From NCBI GenBank assembly GCA_026552835.1, contig JAPMTY010000052.1, positions 1-10,679 of the forward strand: a stretch of DNA of 10,679 bases. The letters run 5' to 3'. A program made the translations under genes and the position numbers. The stretch is from Candidatus Methanoperedens sp. (GTDB lineage: Archaea > Halobacteriota > Methanosarcinia > Methanosarcinales > Methanoperedenaceae). The stretch's first letter is position 1. Every line of letters starts with the position of its first letter. This document shows, one piece after another, positions 1 to 5,861 of this stretch. The notes under the pieces are model-generated. The model ran no database searches. It was not told where the DNA came from and saw only the letters and a program-made list of their open reading frames with translations.

Positions 1-2
1 CT

Positions 3-347
3 GTTTCGACACTGGAAAAATATGGGTATGATGTGCTTGCAGCCAATGATGGTGCGGATGCAGTGGCGTTGTATGCTCAAAACAAGGATAAAATCAAAGT
101 TATTCTTATGGATATGATGATGCCGGTAATGGATGGTGAAAAGAGCATCAGGGCTATTCGTAAAATTAACCCCGGAGTCAAAATTATCGCAGCCAGTGGA
201 TTGGCAGAGAAAGCTAAGCTTGAAAAAATTGCAGATACTCGTGTACAGGCTTTCCTTCCAAAGCCTTACACTGCGGAGAAATTGTTGAAAACCATACGCG
301 AAGTTATAGGCAAAGATAATGATGAGGCGTGCCTAAACAACAGATGA
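3..347 (+). CDS. REC (receiver) domain, C-terminal end of a protein cut by the window edge
   Basis: The reading frame is open from base 3, so this is the 3' part of a gene that begins outside the window. It encodes most of a CheY-like receiver domain. The phospho-acceptor Asp is in ILMDMMMPVMDG (codon at 111-113), the switch Ser is in AASGLA, and the conserved Lys is in LPKPYTAEKLL. The first acidic pair (DD/DE) lies upstream of the window. The wording of the domain (EKYGYDVLAANDGADAVALY) resembles the C-terminal REC domains of PAS-rich hybrid histidine kinases common in Methanosarcinales and ANME archaea. A hybrid kinase is therefore more likely than a free regulator, but this is inference because the N-terminus is not visible. 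A second REC gene follows after 27 bases, so the two probably belong to one phosphorelay and may be co-transcribed. No output domain follows the REC. Confidence 0.85.
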   Translation, partial: VSTLEKYGYDVLAANDGADAVALYAQNKDKIKVILMDMMMPVMDGEKSIRAIRKINPGVKIIAASGLAEKAKLEKIADTRVQAFLPKPYTAEKLLKTIREVIGKDNDEACLNNR

Positions 348-374
348 AAAATTAATAATTAATATGAGTCAGGT

Positions 375-746
375 ATGCAAAAAAAAATATTGGTCGTAGA
401 TGATGAGAAAGGGATAGTCAGCGCATTGAAGATATCTCTTGAATCAGATAACTACAAAGTTTTCGAAGCGTATACAGGTGACGGAGCCATCCGAAAAGCG
501 CATAGCGAAGTTCCCGATTTAATCTTATTAGACCTCATGCTTCCTGACATGACCGGTTATGAGATATGTAACAAGCTCAGGAAAGACCCATTGACAAGAT
601 CGATACCGATTATTATGCTGACAGGATTGGGTGAGACCGGTAGGATAGCAGGCCTGGATTTAGGGGCGGATGACTATATTACGAAGCCTTTTGACCTGAA
701 AGAACTTAAAGCGAAAATTCGTAATGTGTTACTATCCCATATGTAA
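375..746 (+). CDS. Single-domain response regulator (CheY-like)
   Basis: A complete 123-residue stand-alone receiver domain with all signature residues: acidic D9/D10 in ILVVDDEKG, phospho-acceptor D53 in LLDLMLPDMTG, switch T83 in IIMLTG, and K104 in ITKPFD. The length leaves no room for a DNA-binding or enzymatic output domain. It should therefore act by protein contact, or as a phosphate shuttle in a cytoplasmic phosphorelay. A weak SD-like GTCAGGT lies just before the ATG. The gene starts 27 bases after another REC-encoding frame, so the two are likely partners of the same (possibly hybrid) sensor kinase. The LTG and GADDYITKPF segments resemble the PleD/PhoB class of receivers, but no such output domain is present. 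The family assignment is firm; the signal and target cannot be read from the sequence. Confidence 0.93.
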   Translation: MQKKILVVDDEKGIVSALKISLESDNYKVFEAYTGDGAIRKAHSEVPDLILLDLMLPDMTGYEICNKLRKDPLTRSIPIIMLTGLGETGRIAGLDLGADDYITKPFDLKELKAKIRNVLLSHM

Positions 747-773
747 CATAAATATAATATAGCATAACAAATT

Positions 774-787
774 CGAAACATAAATGT
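774..787 (+). promoter_or_regulatory. BRE/TATA-like promoter of mfnB
   Basis: CGAAAC (774-779, BRE-like) is followed directly by ATAAATGT (780-787, TATA-like). The TATA centre is about 32 nt before the mfnB ATG, so the predicted transcript start is only a few bases upstream of the ATG. This agrees with the absence of an SD sequence there. Pattern match only. Confidence 0.45.
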
Positions 788-815
788 ATTAGAGTAGTTA
801 TCTGGTCTAATTGAT

Positions 816-1517
816 ATGAAATTGCTCGTAAGCCCAATTAACGTCGAAGAGGCAAATATCTGCAAACTCGGCGGCGCGGATATTATAGATGTAAAGAATC
901 CAAAAGAAGGCTCACTCGGCGCCAATTTTCCATGGATGATAAAAGCCGTTAAAAAAGCGGCGGGAAATGTCCCTGTGAGTGCGACAATAGGCGATTTTAA
1001 CTATAAGCCCGGAACGGCTTCGCTGGCGGCGCTCGGAGCAGCCGTTGCAGGCGCCGAATATGTCAAGGTTGGGTTATACGATATCCAGACACGTGAGCAG
1101 GCGCTTGAAATGCTGACAAATATCGTCCGCTCGGTTAAGGATTATGATAAAAATAAAAAAGTCGTGGCTTCTGGATATTCGGATTACAGGAGAATCAATT
1201 CCATATCGCCATTTGAGCTTCCGGAGGCTGGGGAACAGGCGGGTGTTGATGTTGTCATGATGGATACCGGCGTCAAGGACGGGCGTTCGACTTTTGAATT
1301 CCTGACTGAGCAGGAACTGATGGATTTTGTGAGAGATGCGAAGGAGATGGGGCTTCAAACAGCAATAGCAGGCACGATAAAATTCAAGGATATTCCGGCT
1401 TTAAAGCGTATCTCGCCTGATATTATCGGGGTCAGGGGATGCGTATGCGGCGGGGACAGGAATTCTGCTATCAAACGTGAACTGGTTGAACGATTAAAAA
1501 CCGAGATTAACAAATAG
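816..1517 (+). CDS. mfnB: (5-formylfuran-3-yl)methyl phosphate synthase (methanofuran biosynthesis, DUF556)
   Basis: MfnB condenses two glyceraldehyde-3-phosphate molecules into 4-(hydroxymethyl)-2-furancarboxaldehyde phosphate. This is the source of the furan ring of methanofuran, the C1 carrier at the formyl level of methanogenesis. The 233-residue cytoplasmic TIM-barrel protein is of normal family length and starts with the typical MKLLVSPINVEEA. It keeps D25 and K27 in ADIIDVKNPKEGSLGA, a Lys at 84 (EYVKVGLY), one at 115, and the D150/K154 pair in MMDTGVKDG. These match the active-site Asp/Lys set described for the Methanocaldococcus enzyme, with a one-residue shift. The ending GVRGCVCGGDR is also typical. 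There is no SD; a BRE/TATA-like pair lies about 32 nt upstream, suggesting a nearly leaderless mRNA. The gene is convergent with the methanogenesis marker 8 gene. Its presence points to a methanogen, an ANME archaeon or a close relative. Confidence 0.93.
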   Translation: MKLLVSPINVEEANICKLGGADIIDVKNPKEGSLGANFPWMIKAVKKAAGNVPVSATIGDFNYKPGTASLAALGAAVAGAEYVKVGLYDIQTREQALEMLTNIVRSVKDYDKNKKVVASGYSDYRRINSISPFELPEAGEQAGVDVVMMDTGVKDGRSTFEFLTEQELMDFVRDAKEMGLQTAIAGTIKFKDIPALKRISPDIIGVRGCVCGGDRNSAIKRELVERLKTEINK

Positions 1518-1545
1518 TAGCTACTATTCTTATCACTGCTTTTTT
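1513..1545 (+). terminator. Palindrome plus T-run at the end of mfnB
   Basis: A perfect 16-bp palindrome, AATAGTAGCTACTATT (1513-1528), includes the mfnB stop codon and is followed by a six-T run at 1540-1545. Further T-rich stretches reach to about 1575. Archaeal termination depends mainly on T-tracts, so the T-run is the stronger element; the palindrome may help or may be accidental. It lies in the 59-bp gap between two convergent genes. Confidence 0.45.
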
Positions 1546-1576
1546 GCGTTTATCTGCGGCTAATAATTTTTCTTTA

Positions 1577-2473
1577 CTAAATAAGCGGCCTTGGCTGTTT
1601 CTCATCAGGCTGCACTGGCAGTTTCATCGTATTTATCAGGATGGGGTCTGTGACTTCTTTTGCCCTTTCAAGCAGCAGCTCTTTCCCGCATTGCGTGATT
1701 GCGAATATGGGTATGGCTGTGCCAAACTGCGCTATCGTTTTCCCGGTGATACAGCCGCGAATCCACTTTGAAGTGCATCCTGTGGTCATATCCACAAGGT
1801 CCAGGAATTCCTTTGCTTCATCCTCAGGCATTCCGGTTGTATGAACGCCAAAAGCGATGACCTGTACTTTGTGTTTCTCCTCAAGCTCACGGATTGCCAA
1901 CATATCTTTTGCGTTCGTGACAGAAACGCCTATTTTCTTGTAACCAAGCCCGATGGCTTTTTTCACACCTTCAACCTGGTCAAGAGCCGCAGTCTTAGGG
2001 TCAAGGACGATACCTCCGACTTCTTCAATGCGCCTGATTAGTTTGGGTATCGGTGTGGTTTCGCTAAGCCCAGAGATACGGGAACCCATGCCCTGCGCCA
2101 GTTTGGGATTACTGGTAATTACCGTGCCTGCGCCGTCGCATGCGGTCACGGAGGTATCCAGAAGTCCCCGGCGCAGTCCTGTCATGAAGGTCTCGCTTGC
2201 CCCGAATCCCACGAAAATCTCCATCTCAATGGCCCTGTCTTCTGTGAACAAACCGAAGTCTTTAATCCTGAACTCGATATTTTCTTTTGCGGTTTTTGAT
2301 GTGAATTTCTTTATGCCGCGAACTTTATCGAATATGGGGCAGTATTCGGTCTGCGGTTCGCCTACTTCAACGACTTTCCCGCTCTCAACGACCACGCGGG
2401 TCTTTCCGAGAGCTTCCATTACATGCCTGTCTTTTGCCATGATGATAAGATTGTTGTCGATTGTATTAACCAT
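1577..2473 (-). CDS. Methanogenesis marker protein 8 (DUF2099 family)
   Basis: A 298-residue soluble protein recognised as the DUF2099/methanogenesis marker 8 family by its opening (HVMEALGKTRVVVESGKVVEVGEP, then EYCPIFDK VRGIKKFT), by FGASETFMTGL and SVTACDGAGTVITSNP in the middle, and by the C-terminal MTTGCTSKWIRGC. The family is restricted to methanogens and their relatives and its biochemical role is not established. A link to methyl-coenzyme M reductase or its cofactors is a reasonable guess from its distribution only. Several Cys residues (in YCP, ACDG, TGCTSKWIRGC, TQCGKE) could bind metal or a cofactor. The first ATG (2473) was chosen; an internal Met at residue 12 is the alternative, and neither has an SD. 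Upstream are a TATA-like TTATAA and two short palindromes (2484-2515). The gene converges on mfnB. Confidence 0.85.
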   Translation of the reverse strand: MVNTIDNNLIIMAKDRHVMEALGKTRVVVESGKVVEVGEPQTEYCPIFDKVRGIKKFTSKTAKENIEFRIKDFGLFTEDRAIEMEIFVGFGASETFMTGLRRGLLDTSVTACDGAGTVITSNPKLAQGMGSRISGLSETTPIPKLIRRIEEVGGIVLDPKTAALDQVEGVKKAIGLGYKKIGVSVTNAKDMLAIRELEEKHKVQVIAFGVHTTGMPEDEAKEFLDLVDMTTGCTSKWIRGCITGKTIAQFGTAIPIFAITQCGKELLLERAKEVTDPILINTMKLPVQPDEKQPRPLI

Positions 2474-2483
2474 TAAGATATTG

Positions 2484-2515
2484 ACAAAATTTTGTAAGTT
2501 GAGGCAAAATTTGCC
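2484..2515 (-). promoter_or_regulatory. Two adjacent palindromes, possible operator of the marker 8 gene
   Basis: ACAAAATTTTGT (2484-2495, perfect 12-bp palindrome) and GGCAAA-A-TTTGCC (2503-2515, perfect arms around one base) have centres 19.5 bp apart, about two helical turns. On the minus strand a TATA-like TTATAA (about 2515-2520) lies just upstream. The palindromes therefore fall between the TATA box and the ATG at 2473, where archaeal repressors commonly bind. The regulator is unknown. Confidence 0.4.
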
Positions 2516-2561
2516 TTATAATGTCGGATATTTGGGGATACAACATGCCGTAAACAGTGGG

Positions 2562-2691
2562 TGTAAAATCTTTTGGTTTTTAAATCAAAAAGCAAAATAG
2601 CCACAGAGACACGGAGGTCACTGAGTTATTATTTCTCGGTGTCTCTGTGCCTCCGTGGCTAATATTTATATGAAAACCAAACTTTTTTACA
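2562..2691. repeat. MITE-like / REP-like imperfect inverted repeat with CACNGAG repeats
   Basis: The inner arms are 2598-2625 (TAGCCACAGAGACACGGAGG and on to TCACTGAG) and 2635-2661. They pair over about 27 bp around a 9-nt AT loop, with one bulged T. The remaining mismatches are all transitions, so they become G-U wobbles on one or the other strand's RNA. Each arm is built of three CACNGAG-type repeats. Outer arms also match: TGTAAAA (2562-2568) with TTTTACA (2685-2691), and TTTGGTTTT (2572-2580) with AAAACCAAA (2673-2681). The whole looks like a short non-coding palindromic element, about 130 bp, inserted between the marker 8 gene promoter and moaB. CACAGAG-type palindromes occur scattered in many prokaryotic genomes; copy number here cannot be seen. 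Confidence 0.65.
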
Positions 2692-2712
2692 GAGCCCGCA
2701 AACAGAATCCTT

Positions 2713-2719
2713 CATATAT
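2713..2719 (+). promoter_or_regulatory. TATA-like box of moaB
   Basis: CATATAT is centred about 28 nt before the moaB ATG. With the usual archaeal spacing the transcript would begin at or next to the ATG, a leaderless mRNA, which fits the lack of an SD in AAGAACCCCTCAATG. Confidence 0.4.
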
Positions 2720-2743
2720 CATTTCACATATAAGAACCCCTCA

Positions 2744-3277
2744 ATGGACACATCGCAGCTTCACAAGGAAAATGTACAAAAAACATTCAAATGCGCTATC
2801 CTGACCATAAGCACCTCGCGGTACGAAAAATACGGGAAAACAGACCGCCCCGAGCGCGCCGAGGACGCTTCAGGAAAGCTCATCTGGGGAATGGTTCAGG
2901 CGCATGGCAGCAGGATTGTGAATTACGAATTAATTCCTGATGATATGGAAATGATAAGAGATGCCTTCAAGAAATGCCTTTATACTGAGGCTGATGTGAT
3001 AATATCAAGCGGGGGAACCGGTCTTTCGCCCACGGATGTCACTATCGAAGCACTTTTGCCTTACATTGAAAAAGAGATGCCGGGTTTCGGGGAACTGTTC
3101 AGGCTTAAGAGCATTGACCAGATCGGGAATGCAATGATACTTTCAAGGGCAATTGCAGGCGTAGCGCGCGGGAAAGTTCTATTTTGCCTTCCGGGTTCGC
3201 CAAATGCGGTAAAACTTGCTCTCGAACTTTTGATGCCTGAGATCGGGCATATTATCAAACACGTGAAGGGTCAGTAA
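2744..3277 (+). CDS. moaB: Molybdenum cofactor biosynthesis protein MoaB (MogA/MoaB family)
   Basis: This is a molybdopterin-binding protein of the MoaB/MogA fold, 177 residues and normal length for archaeal MoaB. In archaea MoaB-type proteins adenylylate molybdopterin before metal (Mo or W) insertion by MoeA. Visible motifs are CAILTISTSRYEKYGK near residues 17-31, IISSGGTGLSPTDVT (the substrate-binding GGTG at 90-93), EKEMPGFGELFR at 109-120, and ARGKVLFCLPGSPNAV at 141-155. The end PEIGHIIKHVKGQ is also typical. The product is needed for tungsten/molybdenum enzymes such as formylmethanofuran dehydrogenase, which uses the methanofuran made through MfnB; that link is metabolic and not operonic. 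The start has no SD but a TATA-like box lies 28 nt upstream. The stop is immediately followed by the ATG of the MFS gene (TAAATG), so the two are probably co-transcribed. Confidence 0.93.
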   Translation: MDTSQLHKENVQKTFKCAILTISTSRYEKYGKTDRPERAEDASGKLIWGMVQAHGSRIVNYELIPDDMEMIRDAFKKCLYTEADVIISSGGTGLSPTDVTIEALLPYIEKEMPGFGELFRLKSIDQIGNAMILSRAIAGVARGKVLFCLPGSPNAVKLALELLMPEIGHIIKHVKGQ

Positions 3278-4639
3278 ATGGAATACAAGTGGAAGGCGAT
3301 GTTCACTGTCTGGATAGGCATCTTCATGGCTACGCTTGACGGAAGCATCGTGAACGTAGCCCTTCCGACGCTCACTGCATACTTCAAAACCGATATAACC
3401 ACTATCGAATGGGTTGTTATGGCTTATCTTTTGACCATCACAAGCCTTCTTTTGAGTCTTGGAAGGATATCGGATATGATAGGAAGGAAAGCGATATTCG
3501 CCGGTGGCTTAGCGATTTTCACCATAGGTTCGGGTCTCTGCGCCATCTCCGGAAGTGAGAACCAGTTGATATTATACAGGGTGGTGCAGGGAATAGGCGC
3601 TGCCATGCTGATGGCCACCGGAATAGCTATAATCACCCATGCATTTCCTCCGCAAGAAAGGGGCAAAGCGATGGGATTGATAGGGACGGTTGTAGCGATA
3701 GGTTCCATGGCAGGACCAGTCGCAGGCGGTTTTTTAATCGAGAATGTAGGATGGCAGTCTATTTTTTATATAAATATCCCGATTGGGATTTTCGGGACTG
3801 CAATGGCGCTAACCGTGCTCAGGAAAGACGAAACTACAACGGGGCAAACCTTCGACATACCGGGTGCGCTTGCGCTTTTTATCAGTCTTATGGCCCTCCT
3901 TCTTGCTTTGAGCCAGGGGCAGGAGTCCGGCTGGCTTTCAGGCTATATAATCCTGCTTTTTATTTTATCAATTGTATTTGCTATTATATTTATTATGATT
4001 GAAACCAAAGCCATTCATCCTGTAATGGAACTTTCGAATTTCAGGAATCGTCCGTTTGCGGCAGCAAACATCAGCGCTCTTATTAGTTTTACCGCCCTGT
4101 ATAACGTCATACTGTTAATGCCATTTTTCCTCCAGAACGAACTTAAATATTCACCCGAGCAAGTGGGAATTGTTTTTCTTGCGGTTCCACTTGTGATGTC
4201 TGTTGCCTCACCTTTCAGCGGGTGGTTGTCGGACAGGACGAATTCGTTTTTACTCAGTTCAATCGGCATCGGGATTTCAAGCGTATCCATACTGTGGCTT
4301 GGCTACCTGACCCCCACCTCCGGTTCCATCGATGTTGTTTTACGCCTTGCTCTCCTCGGTCTTGGGATGGGGCTTTTCATGGCGCCGAACAACAGCATAA
4401 TTATGGGGGCGCTTCCCAAGGAAAAGATTGGTATAGCGGCAGGAACACTCGGGACGATGAGGAACATGGGGATGGTGATAGGTATTGCCGTCTCCGGTGC
4501 TGTGTTCTCCAGCAGGTACGTTTTTTATGGAAATGTCGGGAGTTCATTTTTACCGGCTTTCAGGGATACATATACAGTTTCAGCAATTATATGCGGCATC
4601 GCCATGCTGACATCGCTTGTGCGCGGCAAAAGCAAATAG
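3278..4639 (+). CDS. MFS drug/solute exporter, DHA2 (EmrB/QacA) family, 14 TM
   Basis: A 453-residue integral membrane protein with about fourteen hydrophobic segments, as expected for the DHA2 proton-driven exporters. Diagnostic motifs are TLDGSIVNVALPTL in TM1 (motif D1), GRISDMIGRKAIF between TM2 and TM3 (motif A), YRVVQGIGAAMLMA in TM4 (motif B), and the antiporter motif C-like GSMAGPVAGGFLIENVGWQSIFYINIPIG at TM5-6. A second GWLSDR-like loop lies between TM10 and TM11. The ATG follows the moaB TAA with no gap; a weak GAAGGG in the end of moaB could serve as SD, so translational coupling is likely. The substrate cannot be read from the sequence. The moaB linkage could mean a role in exporting a toxic compound or simply operon convenience. 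No sign of truncation. Confidence 0.9.
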   Translation: MEYKWKAMFTVWIGIFMATLDGSIVNVALPTLTAYFKTDITTIEWVVMAYLLTITSLLLSLGRISDMIGRKAIFAGGLAIFTIGSGLCAISGSENQLILYRVVQGIGAAMLMATGIAIITHAFPPQERGKAMGLIGTVVAIGSMAGPVAGGFLIENVGWQSIFYINIPIGIFGTAMALTVLRKDETTTGQTFDIPGALALFISLMALLLALSQGQESGWLSGYIILLFILSIVFAIIFIMIETKAIHPVMELSNFRNRPFAAANISALISFTALYNVILLMPFFLQNELKYSPEQVGIVFLAVPLVMSVASPFSGWLSDRTNSFLLSSIGIGISSVSILWLGYLTPTSGSIDVVLRLALLGLGMGLFMAPNNSIIMGALPKEKIGIAAGTLGTMRNMGMVIGIAVSGAVFSSRYVFYGNVGSSFLPAFRDTYTVSAIICGIAMLTSLVRGKSK

Positions 4640-4657
4640 GTTTAAATCGTTTGCATT

Positions 4658-4672
4658 AAAAAATCATTAAAA
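4658..4672 (-). terminator. T-tracts downstream of the minus-strand gene
   Basis: Read on the minus strand, the 42-bp gap between the convergent MFS and unknown genes contains TTTTAATGATTTTTT. T-tracts of this kind are typical archaeal terminators. No hairpin is seen, and the plus strand has no comparable T-run for the MFS gene. Confidence 0.3.
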
Positions 4673-4681
4673 CCCTAAGTA

Positions 4682-5272
4682 TCAGTTTATCAACTTAATA
4701 AATTTCGACCATATACTTATAAAATCGACACCCAAATCCTTCAAAAATATAAGTGCAGTAAAGATAACTATAGCTACAGTAAATAAAAGCAATAACCATG
4801 TAAGTTTGTTCAATGAACGATCAAACTTTAATCTTTCTTCATGTTCTGCTTTTTCATACTCATATGTTTCTTTATCGCGAACATAGTAAGAGCAAAGTGG
4901 ATGAATACTAAAAACGCGTCTTGAGAGCATTGATTCGAGGAATTCATCTGTTGTGTCAATATAGTCTTCAGGCGGTCCTATGATTTGTAAATCATAGCGT
5001 GCCATACCTTCTGTGTAAAGCCACTCTCTCATAATTTCATATTCTTTTGTTTCCTTTGGGGGAACATCTATGGGAATAATTCTTTTTGTCTTCAAACGTA
5101 ATAGTTTCCAAGTTAATGCTATCTTTCCAAATTTTCTCTTCTCCACACTGGGATTATGAACTCTAACTCTGAATGAAGGCGTATCGCCAGTTAGATAGAA
5201 AGGTTTCGATTCGTCTCTGGTTATACTTATATTAAGACCTTCGTAAAGAACAGGCTCTCTAATATTAGTCAT
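4682..5272 (-). CDS. Unknown protein with one C-terminal membrane segment
   Basis: I do not recognise this 196-residue protein. There is no signal peptide. Residues about 10-80 alternate short beta-like stretches (FRVRVHNPSVEKRKFGKIAL, then RIIPIDVPPKETKEYEI). This resembles an immunoglobulin-like or CARDB-type beta sandwich, in which a V-x-N-P edge and a P-P-K-E-T turn are common. A charged, probably helical segment rich in E/K/R (about 132-156) precedes a single strong membrane helix at about 157-178, followed by about 18 residues. The layout suggests a protein anchored near its C-terminus, with the N-terminal domain probably cytoplasmic since there is no export signal. The start has a good SD (GAGGT, 5 nt before ATG). 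The gene is more AT-rich than its neighbours, which may indicate separate acquisition. It is divergent from the Mut7-C gene with about 100 bp between them. Confidence 0.75.
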   Translation of the reverse strand: MTNIREPVLYEGLNISITRDESKPFYLTGDTPSFRVRVHNPSVEKRKFGKIALTWKLLRLKTKRIIPIDVPPKETKEYEIMREWLYTEGMARYDLQIIGPPEDYIDTTDEFLESMLSRRVFSIHPLCSYYVRDKETYEYEKAEHEERLKFDRSLNKLTWLLLLFTVAIVIFTALIFLKDLGVDFISIWSKFIKLIN

Positions 5273-5311
5273 GGTTGACCTCAGCGTCCTGTATAAAAGA
5301 AAATGTACATC

Positions 5312-5363
5312 ATAGTTTCCTGTACGTCAAGATGGGGATAAGTGTTTATAGTTTCCTATGCGT
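5312..5363. repeat. Two direct repeats ATAGTTTCCTRTRCGT, period 36 bp
   Basis: ATAGTTTCCTGTACGT (5312-5327) and ATAGTTTCCTATGCGT (5348-5363) differ at two bases, both transitions. They lie in the divergent region between the unknown minus-strand gene and the Mut7-C gene, and the second copy overlaps the TATA-like TTTATA (5345-5350) of the latter. They could be binding sites for a regulator, or remains of a short duplication. Confidence 0.45.
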
Positions 5364-5376
5364 TAAAAAATTGATA

Positions 5377-5853
5377 ATGAGATTCGTAACTGACAGGATG
5401 CTTGGCAAACTTTCGCGCTGGCTTCGTCTTTTCGGGTATGATACCCTTGAAATAAAGAAGCAGGAGAATGAGGACGATACACTGCTGGCGCTTGCGGAAA
5501 AAGAAGGTAGGATTCTTGTTTCAAGAGACAGTGTGCTTGTCAGGAAAGCAATAAAAAGAGGGATAAGGGCGTATCTTGTCCAGTCATCTGAAATCATGGA
5601 ACAGCTCAGGGAGATGCAGGAGGAATTCGGGATTTCAATCGAGCCGCAACTGGACAGGTGTACGCTTTGCAACTCGGTTATCAGGAAAGTTAAACCCGAA
5701 GAGATGGAAATTGTCAGGGCGAAGGATTATGTTTATCCTGACAGGCTGGGAGAGGGAGCCGAGTTCTGGCTCTGCGATAATTGCGGGCAGGTTTACTGGC
5801 AGGGCAAGCACTGGGAGAATATTATGGAGAGGGCGGAGAGATTAAAAAAATAA
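5377..5853 (+). CDS. Mut7-C RNase domain protein (PIN-like fold with zinc ribbon, DUF82)
   Basis: A 158-residue protein with the standard opening of the Mut7-C family (MRFVTDRMLGKLSRWLRLFGYDT). Acidic residues D6, E32-D34 and D51 (in VSRDSVL) match the positions of PIN-like nuclease acids. It ends in a zinc ribbon formed by C95-x2-C98 and C133-x2-C136, followed by the typical GQVYWQGKHW. The family is predicted to be RNases in archaeal RNA processing or decay; activity is inferred. The frame stays open upstream to 5275, but the extra 34 residues have no family counterpart, and TTTATA lies about 29 nt before the ATG at 5377, so that start (probably leaderless) is preferred. It is convergent with the DEAD-box helicase only 8 bp away, so both neighbours act on RNA although they are transcribed from opposite strands. 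Confidence 0.88.
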   Translation: MRFVTDRMLGKLSRWLRLFGYDTLEIKKQENEDDTLLALAEKEGRILVSRDSVLVRKAIKRGIRAYLVQSSEIMEQLREMQEEFGISIEPQLDRCTLCNSVIRKVKPEEMEIVRAKDYVYPDRLGEGAEFWLCDNCGQVYWQGKHWENIMERAERLKK

Positions 5854-5861
5854 CACCTTTC

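Noticed and set aside
1953..2600. Long plus-strand open frame (215 codons) opposite the marker 8 gene
   Set aside because: It is antisense to a well-recognised family protein, has low-complexity Ser/Pro/Arg-rich composition and no family resemblance.
2598..2661. Intrinsic terminator or CRISPR repeat reading of the hairpin
   Set aside because: There is no T-run directly after the stem, no gene ends into it (both flanking genes start nearby and point away), and no spacer-repeat array is present.
5275..5376. 34-residue N-terminal extension of the Mut7-C protein
   Set aside because: The family starts at the MRFVTDRML position, a TATA-like box lies inside the extension, and the extension consists partly of the direct repeats.
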